Positions 1-11,749 of a DNA stretch of 64,000 nucleotides are shown in pieces. Numbering within the stretch: position 1 is the first letter of the stretch; every line of letters starts with the position of its first letter. A program made the translations under genes and the position numbers. The stretch lies in contig JAWPHD010010286.1 in assembly GCA_037043455.1 (NCBI GenBank), positions 1 to 64,000 on the forward strand, written 5' to 3'. The notes beneath the pieces are model-generated. The model was not told the origin of the DNA. It was given only the letters and a program-made list of their open reading frames with translations, and made no database searches. The DNA is from Cyrtodaria siliqua. Taxonomy: Eukaryota; Mollusca; Bivalvia; Adapedonta; Hiatellidae.

Positions 1-600
1 TTGACAACCCATTTATGTTTGTGATGTCATATACTGCACCTTTTATTTATGCTTGTAATTGTTGTAATCCACCACAAGGACTATCACAATCTGATGATGG
101 GGTGATGAGATTTTACAAACTTCGTAAGATCCTCGGTCATAATCACTTTCATACAATCTCTATAAAACTTGTTAACAAGTTTATCAAAAGAGGTTATGAC
201 TCTTTCATTTTGCAACGCATTGCATGCTTAGTGGTTGACCCTTTTACAGTTCATCACTACGCTTTCCTCTTTGATTGTGCGCTCATTGGCCTAGGAATCT
301 GTATGTGAGGAAGTTATCCAGCTGTGGTCGGTGGTTCTACCCAGGTGCCCGCCCGTGCACGGAAATGCACCTAGGGGCACCTGGGGTCTTCCTCACCAAG
401 AAAGCTGGAAAGTCGATATATGACCATAACTGTTGTTACGACTATAAAATCCAATGTAATTCAATTAATTGTGCGATGACCGGATAAACTGTGGATCTTA
501 TGATGCGTCTACTTAAATCCTCTTAGGATGGCAGCGTTTGATGTTTGTCTTAAATCTTGTCTTGTCGTACCCTTAACGTTTTGTTCTCTTGTTGCCCTGG
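1..600 (+). repeat. interspersed repeat R1 fragments plus SINE body
   Basis: Positions 1-65 repeat the segment at 877-940 (TTGTCAACCC...TTTGTGATGTCATAT...CC). Positions 225-300 and 480-590 match, in inverse orientation, the stretch 21,165-21,300 (for example CTTGTCTTGTCGTACCCTTA). Positions 300-440 look like a SINE body (GGTGGTTCTACCCAGGTGC then AAAGCTGGAAAGTCG). Open frames of 97 and 70 codons here show no family signature and are not called genes. Confidence 0.5.
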
Positions 601-784
601 CTACTGTCAAGTGACTGAGTACTTGCTTTGTGGCTTTGTAGGTTTTTGTTTTGTATATTATATATAAATGATCATTTATGTGTTTGACTTATATTGCCTT
701 TTAATGTTGTCTTTTTTGATAGAGAATATAGTCTGGCGCGGATGTCTTTATTTACATTGTTCCGTTTTACTGGGATGAAAATAG

Positions 785-985
785 ATTGAGTGAGGTTTGG
801 TGTACACTAGAATCTACCTGGTTTAAATCCCAGCAGCTTGTTTTGCCACTGACCGTTCCAATGCGGTAGCCCTATTGTCAACCCTTTTATGTTTGTGATG
901 TCATATCTTGCCTTTTATTCATATTTGTATTTGTTGTTTGTTTCCGTGCGTGTTTATGTTTGACTGTGTCCTTGAATGCTGCATT
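785..985 (+). repeat. interspersed repeat R1, plus-strand copy
   Basis: Carries a B-box-like GGTTTAAATCCC followed by GACCGTTCCAATGCGGTAG, CCCTATTGTCAACCC and a TTTGTGATGTCATAT tract. Other copies lie at 49,345-49,545 (+), 20,340-20,450 (-) and 51,775-51,825 (-). The tRNA-promoter-like box suggests a SINE-like origin, but the 5' head is too degenerate to be sure. Confidence 0.55.
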
Positions 986-1216
986 TTCTGTTCGACTTTT
1001 TTAGACCTACTTTAATTTCACTGATATACGAGGGATATTCAAAAAGTAATTATTATTGGACTGTTACTCGAAGAGCACGAGAAATTGTACATCGATATTT
1101 ATACTCACCGATAGCCCTATTGTATATACAATGGTGTATACATGTTCAAGTTGTTCGAACAGTTTGTAAAATAATAGCCATTTCAATAGAGTCAGTCACT
1201 GACCACTGTTGTAAAA

Positions 1217-2480
1217 ATGGTTGGCAAACGAGCAGAAAATACTGATGAAATTAGGGCCTATATCAAAGTTCGTTCAAAACTAGGTTATTCTGCTAATCAG
1301 ATTTTACTGAAATTGAACCCGTATATTGGAGCTCTAAGGTATCTTATGATACTGTTCGGCGATGGAAACATAAATTTTATTCTGGTGTAGTCTACAAAAG
1401 ATGCACCAAAATCTGGGCGTCCTAGGACTGCCACTGACAAAACAACTGTTGCCAAACTTAAGCAGAGCATTAACAAAGATGCGCGATACACGGTTCGTGA
1501 TATTGCTCGTATGGTAGGGGTATCACTATCATGAGTTCATTTTATTTTAAGGCGTATCTTAAAGGGACACTCGGCAATCTTGGTTTTTTAAAAACCAGCG
1601 GCGTCCCATTACTTTTTCTACATAAATTGCATTTGTTCAATCATTAATGTTAATTATAAGAATTGTAATAACCATTTGTTTTTGCATATTATTATTTTTT
1701 GATATTATTGCACCAATAATATATTAAAACTTATAGTATAATAAGTCGAAATAGTGAATTCTTAAAATTTGATTTATTTCAATGTAACCAGGGTAAAAGT
1801 AAAAATGATATTGGATATATACATCGAGACACACATTTCAAATACTTCAAGACTGCCGTGTTTCCCTTTAAAAGTTAGAACGATTTCTGCGCGGTGGGTA
1901 CCACACCTTTTGACAGAGGCTCAACAGAAGGCACGTGTTAAGACTGCTGAAAATGTTTCCCAAGTTTTTGCCAATGTTGTTACTGGCGACGAAACCTGGG
2001 TTCGCTATTTTGAACCAGTTCGAAAAATGGGTAACAAAGTATGGGCAAGTAAAGCGTGCAGAAGGCCATCAGTTGCCAAACGAAACACGAGCGCAAAGAA
2101 AGTTGTATATGCAATATTTTTCACATGTGACGGTTTGGCGATTCAAATTCCGGTGAGAAAGGGAAAAAGCGTGACTGGAAGGTATTACCGTGATGTTGTA
2201 CTGAAAAAAACTGAAGAAATATTATTTAAAAAGGCGCCCAATCACAGGATTCAGATATGTCCGTCTTCTGCACGACAATGCCCAAGCCCATACCTCACAC
2301 ATTGTAACCTCTTACTTAAAGTCAGAAAAGGTTACTGTCCTACTCCATCCCTCGTACTCGCTAGATCTCGCACCATGCAACTTCTTTTAATTTCCAACAC
2401 AGATTTTTTTTCTTTTTGGTCGTAAATATAACTCGAGGTAGGCTATTGGTTCAGCCGTTTTCCATTGCCTCAAGAGTATA
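1217..2480 (+). pseudogene. mariner transposase pseudogene
   Basis: A start at 1217 gives a mariner-like N terminus (MVGKRAEN). Later frames give a helix-turn-helix piece (YDTVRRWKH), a linker with GRPRTATDK, then the catalytic region with TGDETW around 1987 and LHDNAQAH around 2268. The third acidic region (LDLAPC) follows near 2365. These are the landmarks of a DD34D transposase. At least two frame shifts lie between 1300 and 1420, and a MITE splits the protein at 1559-1871, so no intact enzyme can be made. The 218-codon frame at 1769-2425 is the surviving C-terminal half preceded by MITE-derived residues. Family assignment is from remembered motifs and is secure; the subfamily is not. Confidence 0.85.
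1563..1867. mobile_element. TTAA-flanked MITE (family M1) nested in the mariner
   Basis: This 305-bp AT-rich non-coding element begins AGGGACACTCGGCAATCTT and ends with the near-inverse AAGACTGCCGTGTTTCCCT. It is flanked by TTAA at 1559-1562 and 1868-1871. The mariner reading frame resumes across it when the element and one TTAA are ignored, which defines both edges. Related copies lie at 7724-8020, 13,469-13,764, 8205-8375 (partial) and 63,129-63,745 (split). TTAA duplication is typical of piggyBac-type transposases, but AGGG ends are not the usual CCC, so that link is tentative. Confidence 0.85.
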
Positions 2481-2654
2481 CCAAAATCGGCCTACCTTGA
2501 CGGATTCATCGATTGAAACTGTGTTTCTAGCAAGGGGTGGGGGGAGGTACTTTGAAGGAATGAAATAAATATTTGTAGTTTTTCATCAGTATCAAGCAAG
2601 TATTAACCAAATAAGCATTACTTTTCGATCATCCCTCGTATAGCTTTTGACAAA

Positions 2655-2765
2655 GTTTGAGGTGGCATTGGCTCAGAAGTTTGGCGCTGATCTCATGAAT
2701 TTAAATTCGTGGGTTCAAACCCCGGAAGTGAATTTAATTATAAATCACCCATCCATCTATTGACC
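2655..2765 (+). repeat. tRNA-derived SINE head
   Basis: GGTGGCATTGGCTCAGAAG resembles an A-box region and GTGGGTTCAAACCCC is a perfect B-box-like T-arm. The acceptor stem does not pair, so it is not a functional tRNA gene. The body after 2765 is short and unrecognised. Confidence 0.5.
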
Positions 2766-2892
2766 AATATAAAAATATAGTTTTCTTTAATTTCACTTAG
2801 AAATTTCTTTTTATTTCAACCTGCATTTTGAAATGTGTGATGTTAAAAGTTGAAAACAACCATTCTTCTATAAACATGTTTATACATTGGCT

Positions 2893-3772
2893 TAGTTGTG
2901 ACTAATGACTAGTGACTAATGACTTGTGACTAATGACTTGTGACTAATGACTAATGACTTGTGACTAATGACTAATGACTTGTGACTAACGAATAATGAC
3001 TTGTGACTAATGACTTGTGACTAACGACTAATGACATGTGACTAATGACTAATGACTTGTGACTAATGACTTGTGACTAATGACTTGTGGCGAGTGACTT
3101 GTGAATTGTAACTAATGACAAATGACTAATGACTTGTGACTAATGACTTGTGACTAATGACTAGTGACTTGTGACTTGTGACTAATGACTTGTGGCGAGT
3201 GACTTGTGAATTGTGACTAATGACTTATGACTAATGACTTGTGACTAATGACTTGTGACTAATGACTTGTGGCGAGTGACTTGTGAATTGTGACTAATGA
3301 CTAATGAATAATGAATAATGACTAATGACTTGTGACTAATGACTTGTGACAAATGACTCATGACTTGTGACGAGTGACTTGTGAATTGTTACTAATGACT
3401 AATGACTAATGACTTGTGAATAATGACTTGTGACTAATGACTTATGGCGAGTGACTTGTGAATTGTGACTAATGACTAATGACTAATGAATTGTGACTAA
3501 TGACTTGTGACTAATGACTAATGACTTGTGGCGAGTGACTTGTGAATTGTGACTAATGACTAATGACTAATGACTTGTGACTAGTGACTAGTGACTTGTT
3601 ACTAATGACTAGTGACTTGTGACTAATGACTAATGACTATAGACTAATGACTTGTGACTTGTAACTTGTGACTGATGACTGATGAATAATGACTCGTGAC
3701 TTGTGACTTGTGACTAATGACTTGTGACTAGTGAATAATGACTAATTACTTGTGACTAATGACTGGTGACTG
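2893..3772 (+). repeat. heptamer satellite (GACTAAT/GACTTGT)n
   Basis: About 880 bp of near-continuous 7-bp units, alternating GACTAAT and GACTTGT with variants (GACTAGT, GAATAAT). A longer module, TGGCGAGTGACTTGTGAATT, recurs roughly every 75-105 bp from about 3090 to 3550, so there is higher-order structure. No coding or RNA signal is visible. Confidence 0.95.
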
Positions 3773-4305
3773 CTCGCTTTTGTATTATTGGGTAAAAGTA
3801 TGCATTTAAAATAACTACGTTAAGACAATTATAAACTAAGACAAGTACAACAGTTATATTAATAATCCTTAATATTCTCACCCCATCTCATACACACATG
3901 TCGGAAATTACCTTTTATTTGTAAAATGGATGATTTATTGACTTAAACATATTTTGAATTGTACACAAAACTCTGAAAATAAATGGTAAATAACAGTGCT
4001 GTCTGCAGATCAATATTCAAAATAATCATTGAATTGTTCTTGACTCAATTCGGACATGACCAAAATTATGCAATGATGCATTGGAAGCCTGCAAATGTAA
4101 TTGAAACATTTTTTGTTCATCATGCATACGTGTTTTGTCCCAAAGCAGATTATTCGGGCATATCTAACGAACAAGTTTTACTCCTGGAATCGTTGTGTCC
4201 CACAATATCCATGACATCAACTGCCTTGGTTTCAATTTCACCCACTGCAACGTTTTAGCTAGAACTGATGCCTCAAGAAAATAGTGTGTGTTATCAAAAC
4301 CAACT
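3773..4305. other. unique AT-rich stretch, no gene seen
   Basis: Holds one 91-codon plus-strand frame (3983-4258) with no recognisable motif and no splice context. Nothing else stands out between the two satellites. Confidence 0.5.
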
Positions 4306-4735
4306 GACGCTCTCTATCAATAATCAATACAACTGACTCTCTCTGTCCATTATCAATACCAACGGACGCTCTCTAACCATTATCAATACCAACTGACGCT
4401 CTCTGTCCATTATCAATACCAGCTGACGCTCTCTGTCCATTATCAATACCAACTGACGGTCTCTGTCCATTATCAATACCAACTGACGCTCTCTGTCCAA
4501 TTTCAATACCTACTGACGCTCTCTGTCAACTATCAATACCAACTGACGCTCTCTGTCCATTATCAATACCGACTGACGCTCTCTATCCATTATCAATACC
4601 AACCGACGCTCTCTGTCCATTATCAATACCAACTGACGCTCTCTGTCCATTATCAATACCAAATGACGCTCTTTATCCATTATCAATACCAACTGACGCT
4701 CTATGTCCATTATCAATACCAACTGACGCTTTCTG
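4306..4735. repeat. 30-bp minisatellite, about 14 copies
   Basis: The unit is close to CAACTGACGCTCTCTGTCCA followed by TTATCAATAC. Because 30 is divisible by three, the minus strand stays open for most of its length with a ten-residue period (RERQLVLIMD). The 60- and 70-codon minus frames here are products of that periodicity, not genes. Single-base differences between units show an old array. Confidence 0.93.
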
Positions 4736-4736
4736 G

Positions 4737-6180
4737 AACGACAGTATCCTAAGCCTTACTCCCGCAGCAACAATTTCACCATGTTTATACAAAGTTAAAC
4801 AACATGCATCACTGATGTGGTATTTGTTATAACACTATGTTTCGTTTTCATATCCATATATTTCATCCTGTCCATGTAGTATAACACAGTTATCTGATAC
4901 TTCCGTTATTTGAGAGAAAAACGATTTTGTTCTTTATTTGCGTTAATATTAATAAAGAGTTTATTGTTCAATGCTACAGATGAAACATGGAACCCATCCT
5001 ACAATGAGTTGTAGTCCTCAACTTCTGAATAACTAATACCCAACATGTCATTGAATAATAACTTATTGAGTTCATAATTCCAGAGTATGCTGAGTGGACT
5101 CTCTGGTGTAATTCACTTCTACGTGTTTGGTTCTTGATTGTGTATCTGAAGAACATGATGTCCACCTGCAACCAATAGTCGGACTTAAACTCCTATTTTG
5201 TAATTTCTTCTTCGGACATCTGTTCCTTGTTTTTCCTGTTAGACTTATATACCTTCTTTTCTTTCTTGTTTTACTATACTCGTATTTTCCTTTTGTGAAC
5301 GTTATAGCTGTGTTCATTCATGTTTTTTTCATGTCTTTGAATTGTTCTATGACATATTCACTAGATTACAAGTTTTGACAACTTTACATCCATGTCATTT
5401 GGAAAAAAAAATGTTTTCCCGACTTTAAGACTGCAATCTGGGCCTCTTCTATAGCACGAGGGACGATCCAAATTTCTTCGCCTCTACGTGATGTGAATCG
5501 TCGGAAAGTACCTCCGGTGAAGCATTCCATCCATCCGCAATGTAATTTGTTTTCTTTGTGTCTTTCAGTTCTTTTCTCACCTTTAGCAATTTGTAATTTT
5601 GAACAAAAGTATTCATGAAACAAATTATCACAAATTGCTTTTATATTTTAAATTAACAAATTTGACATGGATTTGTAAGAACAACAACCAAGGAATACTC
5701 GTCAGAATAAACACTGCCCTAGCATGGACAATAGAAACTGCCATTTCTCCTCACCAATGACTGTTTGATGCATATTTTAGAAAATTCCAATTTTAAATCT
5801 TTGTCACATTCAGCCAATTTGCCAGTTGAGAAACGATTCTTTCAATTCAAAGTGGCTTGTGCAACGTTTTATTTTCATTTGCAAGTTATCATCAGAATCG
5901 CCAATCGGTACAACCCGTAGACCTGACGGATTTGTTAATTGCTTGTTGTTTCATTGTTCGCCTCTGCGTTCTTACATGCATCCATCATTTTAAAGATTTG
6001 CATTTGTTTTATTTTCACTTGAATGCTCTTTGAAATCCGCGAGCTTACTTCATAGCCTGTATCTCAACCAATTGATCGAATAATTAAATAATTGCTTCGT
6101 TCTTTGCGCTTTCAATATCTGTTAACTCTGATTCCTCCATCTTTAAAAAAGTTCCCGCATTTCTCTTCTTCAAAAAGACA
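4737..6180. other. AT-rich non-coding stretch
   Basis: Several frames of 60-83 codons overlap on both strands with no family motif. A minus-strand frame around 5384-5623 has somewhat gene-like composition (GEEIWIVPRAIEEAQIAVLK) but no flanking splice sites that I can support. Confidence 0.4.
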
Positions 6181-6299
6181 TGCTTCGTAAGTCAAAAGTC
6201 ATAAGTCGTAAGTCACAGGTCATAACTCAAAAGGTACGAAATGGCTTCCGTAGTTTTGACACATCTTTGGAAATGTATAAGTATTTCGCTCCACAAAAT

Positions 6300-6375
6300 T
6301 GCTGCAACAGATATACCGACCAACTGACCGACCAACTGACAGACCGACCGACCGACTGACCAACAGACCGCCCGC
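6300..6375. repeat. (GACC)n-type simple repeat
   Basis: Runs of GACCGACC and AACTGACC over about 65 bp, within a dispersed segment that ends in GTGGGTGTATAAAAG. A similar (GGTC)n tract occurs at 57,693-57,725. Confidence 0.8.
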
Positions 6376-7334
6376 CATGGTGACTCCATGCAGTATACCC
6401 CCTCTCAAACTTCGTTTGTGGGTGTATAAAAGCAAGTGTTTCTGCTTTTTGTTCTAGGAAAGGTCAGTTTTCTCGAATTCATCAATTACATTTCTAAACT
6501 TAAGACTTATTTAATTTTAATTTCGAAAGATGTTTGAACGGATATTTAATCTGATTTCACTATAGATTATAGCATGTTTTCTTTAGCATATTACTCACGT
6601 CCAATCGATTTGTATTTAATAGTTTTAATTATTAAAGATATTATAGTTTGTAACTGCTAGCACAATAGTAGGCTGACTCGAAGACCTCGTGTAGAAACGC
6701 AGTATGCCATGTGGAAAAATACCTCAGAATAAACGGCAGATGGCATAGTGCGTATCAAACTAAACAAACAACATTTACGAACAAAATAAACCTGGATAAA
6801 TCAAACAAAACAATATAATTGGTAAGAAAATACTTTTTATTCATTCTATTATTGCAAGTTCTGCAAGTTAACATAGTTTTGAATAAGTTTTCAGATTTCC
6901 ACCCAGAAAATAAAATTTCGCAGATTGTGTCTGTTTTATGTTTTATTACACGAAATAATGAACCATGTTCATTTATATATATATAGCTTTATCAAACTGT
7001 TTTATTTTGATAATTTAATAAGAGTTCTTGCTACCATAATCTCAAAATTAACAAAGCACTGCTGCAAAATGTTGGCATATAAAAATGTAGAGATGGAGCA
7101 CTGCGCTAAACCTTGCGATTCAGCATGCCATATTGCAGCAGTAAGCCATATAAGATGCTGTCGTAAGCCATATAAATGGCAAACAGCAGCAATATGGCAT
7201 ACTGCGTTGTAACAGTACTAGTGCATAGTTTCATACATAAAGCATAAATGACCATTGAGCAAAATATAAATACATATAACTCACAGTTACATACACCATG
7301 GCAAGAACAGTGATGTGGCATATTTAATATACAG

Positions 7335-7375
7335 TGTGTGTGTTGAGAGGGGAGAGGGGAGGGGAGTGGGGGGGC
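7335..7375 (+). repeat. G-rich purine tract
   Basis: GAGAGGGGAGAGGGGAGGGG followed by AGTGGGGGGG gives at least four G-runs, so a G-quadruplex is possible on the plus strand. No neighbouring gene gives it a role. Confidence 0.55.
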
Positions 7376-7394
7376 GTGCTCTCACATACATCTA

Positions 7395-7605
7395 GTTGTG
7401 TGCTGTCACATAGGAATACCACGCCATAGTTTATAATACCCCACACTGTCACCCTGTTTCGGACTCTGGGCCAACCAGACATAGAAATACCCAGTCTTTG
7501 CTCGTAAAGCAAGGGTTACAATGGATTATAAAGTCTTTGGTATGACGCGGCCGGAGATCGAACCCACGACCTTCCAAATGCAAGGAAGACGCTATGTGTT
7601 TTACA
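7395..7605 (-). repeat. tRNA-derived SINE, minus strand
   Basis: Read on the minus strand from about 7605, a B-box-like GTGGGTTCGATCTCC lies about 45 bp from the start, after a degenerate A-box region. A body without long frames follows. Edges are approximate. Confidence 0.6.
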
Positions 7606-7723
7606 ATCCAAAAGCAGTAGATCTGGGATGAGAATTGGAGGGATCAGTCTCTATCAGGGTCTGCCAGAAAGACCCTGAACAGATGTTTACACATTATACA
7701 CATTTGAATCGAGTAAGGTTTAA

Positions 7724-8020
7724 AGAGACGCACGGCAATCTAGATTGTTTAAACACTCACCGCGTCCCGTTAGTTTTTCTATATAACTTGCATTTGTTCA
7801 ATCTTATTATAAGAATTGTATAAAGCGAATTGTTTTTGCATATTAATAACTGCTGATTATATAGTACCAATAATATTTTTATACCTATGGTAAACTATGA
7901 AGAAAAAGGGAAACCTATATGTGTTATTAAATTATATGCAAGTAGGTTTACAAAACGATACTGGATTAATAAATCGAGACTAATTAATACTTAAAATCTT
8001 CAAGATTGCCGTGTGTCCCT
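7724..8020. mobile_element. MITE M1 copy, complete
   Basis: 297 bp with M1 ends (AGAGACGCACGGCAATCT at the left, GATTGCCGTGTGTCCCT at the right) and TTAA at 7720-7723 and 8021-8024. It shares the interior blocks TAAGAATTGTATAAAG and GGATTAATAAATCGAG with the 13.5-kb copy. Confidence 0.85.
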
Positions 8021-8204
8021 TTAAAGTGCTCTTGTTTCAATCCGTACAAAGGCTGCATTCAAATTGTTCTGAAAATCTTGACGACTTGTCGTGATTTTGT
8101 TTTTGAATCATAAGTATTAATGCATAATGCGGATTATATTGTTAGCAGCGGTATACATATTAAAATAGAGGTTCACATAAAGCATCATAGGAATTAATAT
8201 TAAA

Positions 8205-8375
8205 GGGACATGCGGCAATGTTTAAGTTTTAATCACGCATTAAAAATCGAGACGATTTATTAATCCATTATCATTTTCATTTTAAACCTGCTTGCATATA
8301 ATTAAATAAAATTTTGAGTTATCAATTTATATTTGTTATTCTACCATAAGTTTACTATACACTGAACAAAATTGC
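8205..8375 (-). mobile_element. MITE M1 copy, truncated and inverted
   Basis: Starts next to TTAA (8201-8204) with AGGGACATGCGGCAAT. It then follows the M1 right half in reverse (TCGAGACGATTTATTAATCC, CTGCTTGCATATAATTAAAT, ACCATAAGTTT). Homology stops near 8375 and no partner end is seen, so this is a half element. Confidence 0.7.
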
Positions 8376-8379
8376 TAAG

Positions 8380-9100
8380 TATCAACTTTTGTATCTTAAC
8401 TAATTTTCTTATTTCAAATATATTTTAGAATAGGTATATGACAAGTATTTTGTTTTGCCCATAGTTTGTAAAACATTTATTTTTTGTTTAAATTGTTACA
8501 TCTTTTGAGAGTTACCCTCCCTTTATATGAAAACATGAAATGTACTGATAAAACACATAGCATGAGTCAAAGATCGCTTAAAGATATAAAATTCTTAAAA
8601 TTGGTATGAAATAATAGAAAAAAAACATAAAAAATTGACCATTTATCGCAGATTTTCCGTCTATAAAAAAATGAAATATGGATAATCTTAAATTACCTCC
8701 CTTTACATTGAATATTATTTGAAATTCAAGTAACTGTAATTCAGCGTTAACATTAAATATTTCGAAAATTTATTTTGCAAACGCATTTGTAGTGTTAATG
8801 CTAGTAAAACATGATGTCAAAAAAAATTTAACTGGCATATTTTAGAATAAGGAACATCGAAAGCTTCACTAATTCGAAGTACTTAATAAAATCCTATATA
8901 CCTAGTTGAATAAGTGTTATAAGTTATTTCTAAGAAAACACATTGACTTACAAGTTTTAAAATATGTTCATGCAATCAGAGCAGACGATTTAGTAGATAC
9001 TTAGCAATTTGGTTTAGTATATATTATCAGTACAATATAATCAATATTCTCTTTGCATATTTTTAACAAATATGACAGTTTGCCATGTATCACTTTAATA
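8380..9100. other. very AT-rich stretch, nothing called
   Basis: No frame of note, no tandem array and no tRNA-like box. Confidence 0.5.
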
Positions 9101-9104
9101 CATT

Positions 9105-9185
9105 ACCCACTGGGAGCTCGACTTGTACGTTTGGAAGTGTCGATTCTTATGGATAACGGGTCGTCGAGTTTTGCCCGACCCCACT
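9105..9185 (+). repeat. SINE fragment of the 16.2-kb/44.6-kb family
   Basis: GGGAGCTCGACTTGTACGTT and AAGTGTCGATTCTTATGGAT match the body of the SINEs at 16,190-16,382 and 44,606-44,800. The tRNA head is missing. Confidence 0.6.
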
Positions 9186-9695
9186 ATTTTCATTCACAAC
9201 AACGAACACGAACATTTCAAACGGCCTCGTTTAGTTGATTTATCCATTTATTAGTATGTTGTGCATCCATCCAGAAAATGTATTTTTGTTGCTGTCGCTA
9301 TGCTCCACGTCAACTACGTAATTTCCTTTTAACTCATCTCTCGAACATTCATTGATTTTAATGAGAATCACAGACCTAATAGTTATGTGGTATAATAATG
9401 TGATTATATCTATATTTAAAAGTTGGGTACATCATTATTTACACGTGATACTGAGAAATATTTAACAGTTTCCCATCCACTTGTTATTATAAGATATAGT
9501 AAATGTTATGTATGCAATAACGTCCAATAGAACTTGTACGAAACGGCCAACGAAAGGGTGGGAAACGCATTGTACGAAACAAACTACACCCGACATCTAA
9601 ACCCTCTACCCTTTGTCGGCAAATTGAACGATCACTTTTGGCATGTAAATCTATATGAATGGTCCGGTTGAGTGAGTATATACCGTAGCCATCGT

Positions 9696-9787
9696 ATGTC
9701 AGAGGATATACTGTTTCCGCGGATGTACCGTTAATACATTCAGCGTTTTGCATGTCAGAGGATATACTGTTTCCGCGGATGTACCAG
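9696..9787. repeat. short direct duplication
   Basis: ATGTCAGAGGATATACTGTT followed by TCCGCGGATGTACC occurs at about 9696 and again at about 9753, a 57-bp spacing. The identity of the two copies suggests a recent duplication. Confidence 0.75.
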
Positions 9788-10432
9788 AGTCTATGCTTTG
9801 AGCATGTCGTATCACCATATAGGCTTCTTATTCTCTTATGTATCCTTCTCCTCTGTCTGGGGTGGCTCTAAATAACCTATAACGAGCTGTAGATAAGCAA
9901 AGTTTTTGAGTATTTTACTCATACCTTTTTACAAAAAAATCATTATGTGGGGCTGCAGATACATAGGCGGACTCGGCTTTTGCCTCGCCCCCTATAAATC
10001 TTACTGACCCCACATATTTCTGTAGGGGGTCAGTAACAAACCCAATAACTAATACTGCCGCCCCACCCACTCTGAACAGCTCCTACGCCTATACATTTAC
10101 ATTTACTTGTTATATACTTTTCAATTGTTAGGGGTGTTCCGGTCACACCCACCCCACACCCACAGAGCGCCGCTAGTGGAAGTGACTCTTTAAAAAGAAA
10201 TGTAGAGTATTTTAGTCGATGCAGGAGCAAGCGTACCATTACATAAGCGTGCCAGCGTGTAAGCGTACCATTTTAGGAGCAAGCGTCCCATGTATAGAAT
10301 ATATAGTGGTAACATAGTTGCTAATTTGTGGTTTGCAGTGCAACTTGATGATTATAATGGTGATAATTGCATGATAATTGCATGGTGAGATCATTTCTAT
10401 AAGATTTTTTATAAGGGAATATGAATAATTTT

Positions 10433-10640
10433 GCACACGCTTGTTTCATTTTTAGTAGTTTTATTTAATTAATATATACACAACAAATAAAGATATAGAA
10501 GACAAATATAAAGTTTTACATACAAGACGCTTTACATTCAATACAGAAATGAAAGATATTTATTTTGCACAGGCTTGTTTCAATTTTTAGTAGTTTTATT
10601 TAATTAATATATACACAACAAATAAAGATATGAAGAAATG
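10433..10640. repeat. 134-bp spaced direct repeat
   Basis: A block from GCTTGTTTCATTTTTAGTAG through ATATACACAACAAATAAAG recurs 134 bp later with one or two changes. No reading frame spans it. Confidence 0.75.
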
Positions 10641-11745
10641 AAAGATATTTACATTCTTAAACAGAACATTTGAAGATATAATTCATTTTATTTCAACAAT
10701 TTGCACTTTCATCATTAACAAGATAAGTTACAAATACTAAAGCAACATATAGCCTTGATACACATTAACAATGACACAAACAGGAGAAACCAATATTGTT
10801 GACGTCATGTTCTACATGAAATCGCCGAACTGATGTTGTTGATGCTGCTATCTAGTTGTCTTCCTCGCCTTGATCGTCTGCTGTTGCCGGAATAACGGTG
10901 GTCTAGGTCCAGTAAGAGTTAAACCGCGAACGCCATGCTGATGATTGACTTTCCTGTGTCGATACAATAGTAAATGGCGGCGTTTTAGTGCGACAATTTT
11001 CAAAACTACGGGGACCCGTGTCTTAAACGTGTCTTTTAAAAAGAGTCAAAAAGAGTAACTTCCCCTTAAACACGAAAAAAACAACAATCGCATTTTACTT
11101 TTGAAAACCGACGCGGAATATAGAAATTTTTTGATTTAAAAAAGGTTCATTTGTATACGAGTATACACATGAACAGCAACTGAACTGTACATACAGTGGT
11201 GATACTGCAGAAAAAACCTCTCTTAGTCTTAGCTCAGCAGTGGCTGTGCTGTGATTGGCTAATAGCACTGGTGGTAATTTTGAATTTTATAGCATCATTT
11301 TGCTACATGTAATGTATGCGTTGTTGTTTCAGAGAAGAAGATTCTTTAAAGTATTTCCCTAAGTAAGTCTATGCAAAATCTCTATTTGCTAACTTTGGAC
11401 CCACGGGGCGCAGTCACCCCAGGGACTTGCTTCTCTTAACTCTTATTTTATCTTGTGCTCACATTATAAATAACCGCGATTCAAAGTCGTTTTCCGTTGA
11501 ATGATTGTCAAATTAACGTACACTATAGATGTAGATGTAGCAAGGCAAGACAATTTGTTTCTGAGTTACTCGTCCTACATAATAATTGAATGGTCAAAAT
11601 GATAAAAAATTCAACGCCAAGCTGCTAGGTTCATCCGAAAGGATTATAAGTCGCGAGATGATGGCTGCAGGACAAGAATGCTGCGAGATCTCGACCTATC
11701 GCCACTCCAGCATAGGCGTGAATTCAACCGATTTGTCTACTTAAA
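10641..11745. other. non-coding stretch, nothing recognised
   Basis: Mixed composition, no long frame. A segment near 11,620-11,750 (AGGACAAGAATGCTGCGAG...) resembles a decayed coding piece but is too short to name. Confidence 0.4.
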
Positions 11746-11749
11746 GCTT

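Larger units (their letters stand above)
1027..2640 (+). mobile_element. mariner-family DNA transposon, inactive
   Basis: The ends are 24-bp terminal inverted repeats starting TACGAGGGAT (1027-1050 and 2617-2640) that differ at 3 positions. They are flanked by TA dinucleotides at 1025-1026 and 2641-2642, the mariner/Tc1 target duplication. The interior encodes a broken transposase and carries a 305-bp MITE. About 1.3 kb remains once the MITE is subtracted, the usual mariner length. Confidence 0.88.

Noticed and set aside
2893..3772. CRISPR-like array
   Set aside because: Units are contiguous heptamers with no unique spacers, in an animal genome.
4324..4722. Minus-strand proteins of repeated RERQLVLIMD
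   Set aside because: A by-product of a 30-bp minisatellite that has no stop in that frame; no start or splice context.
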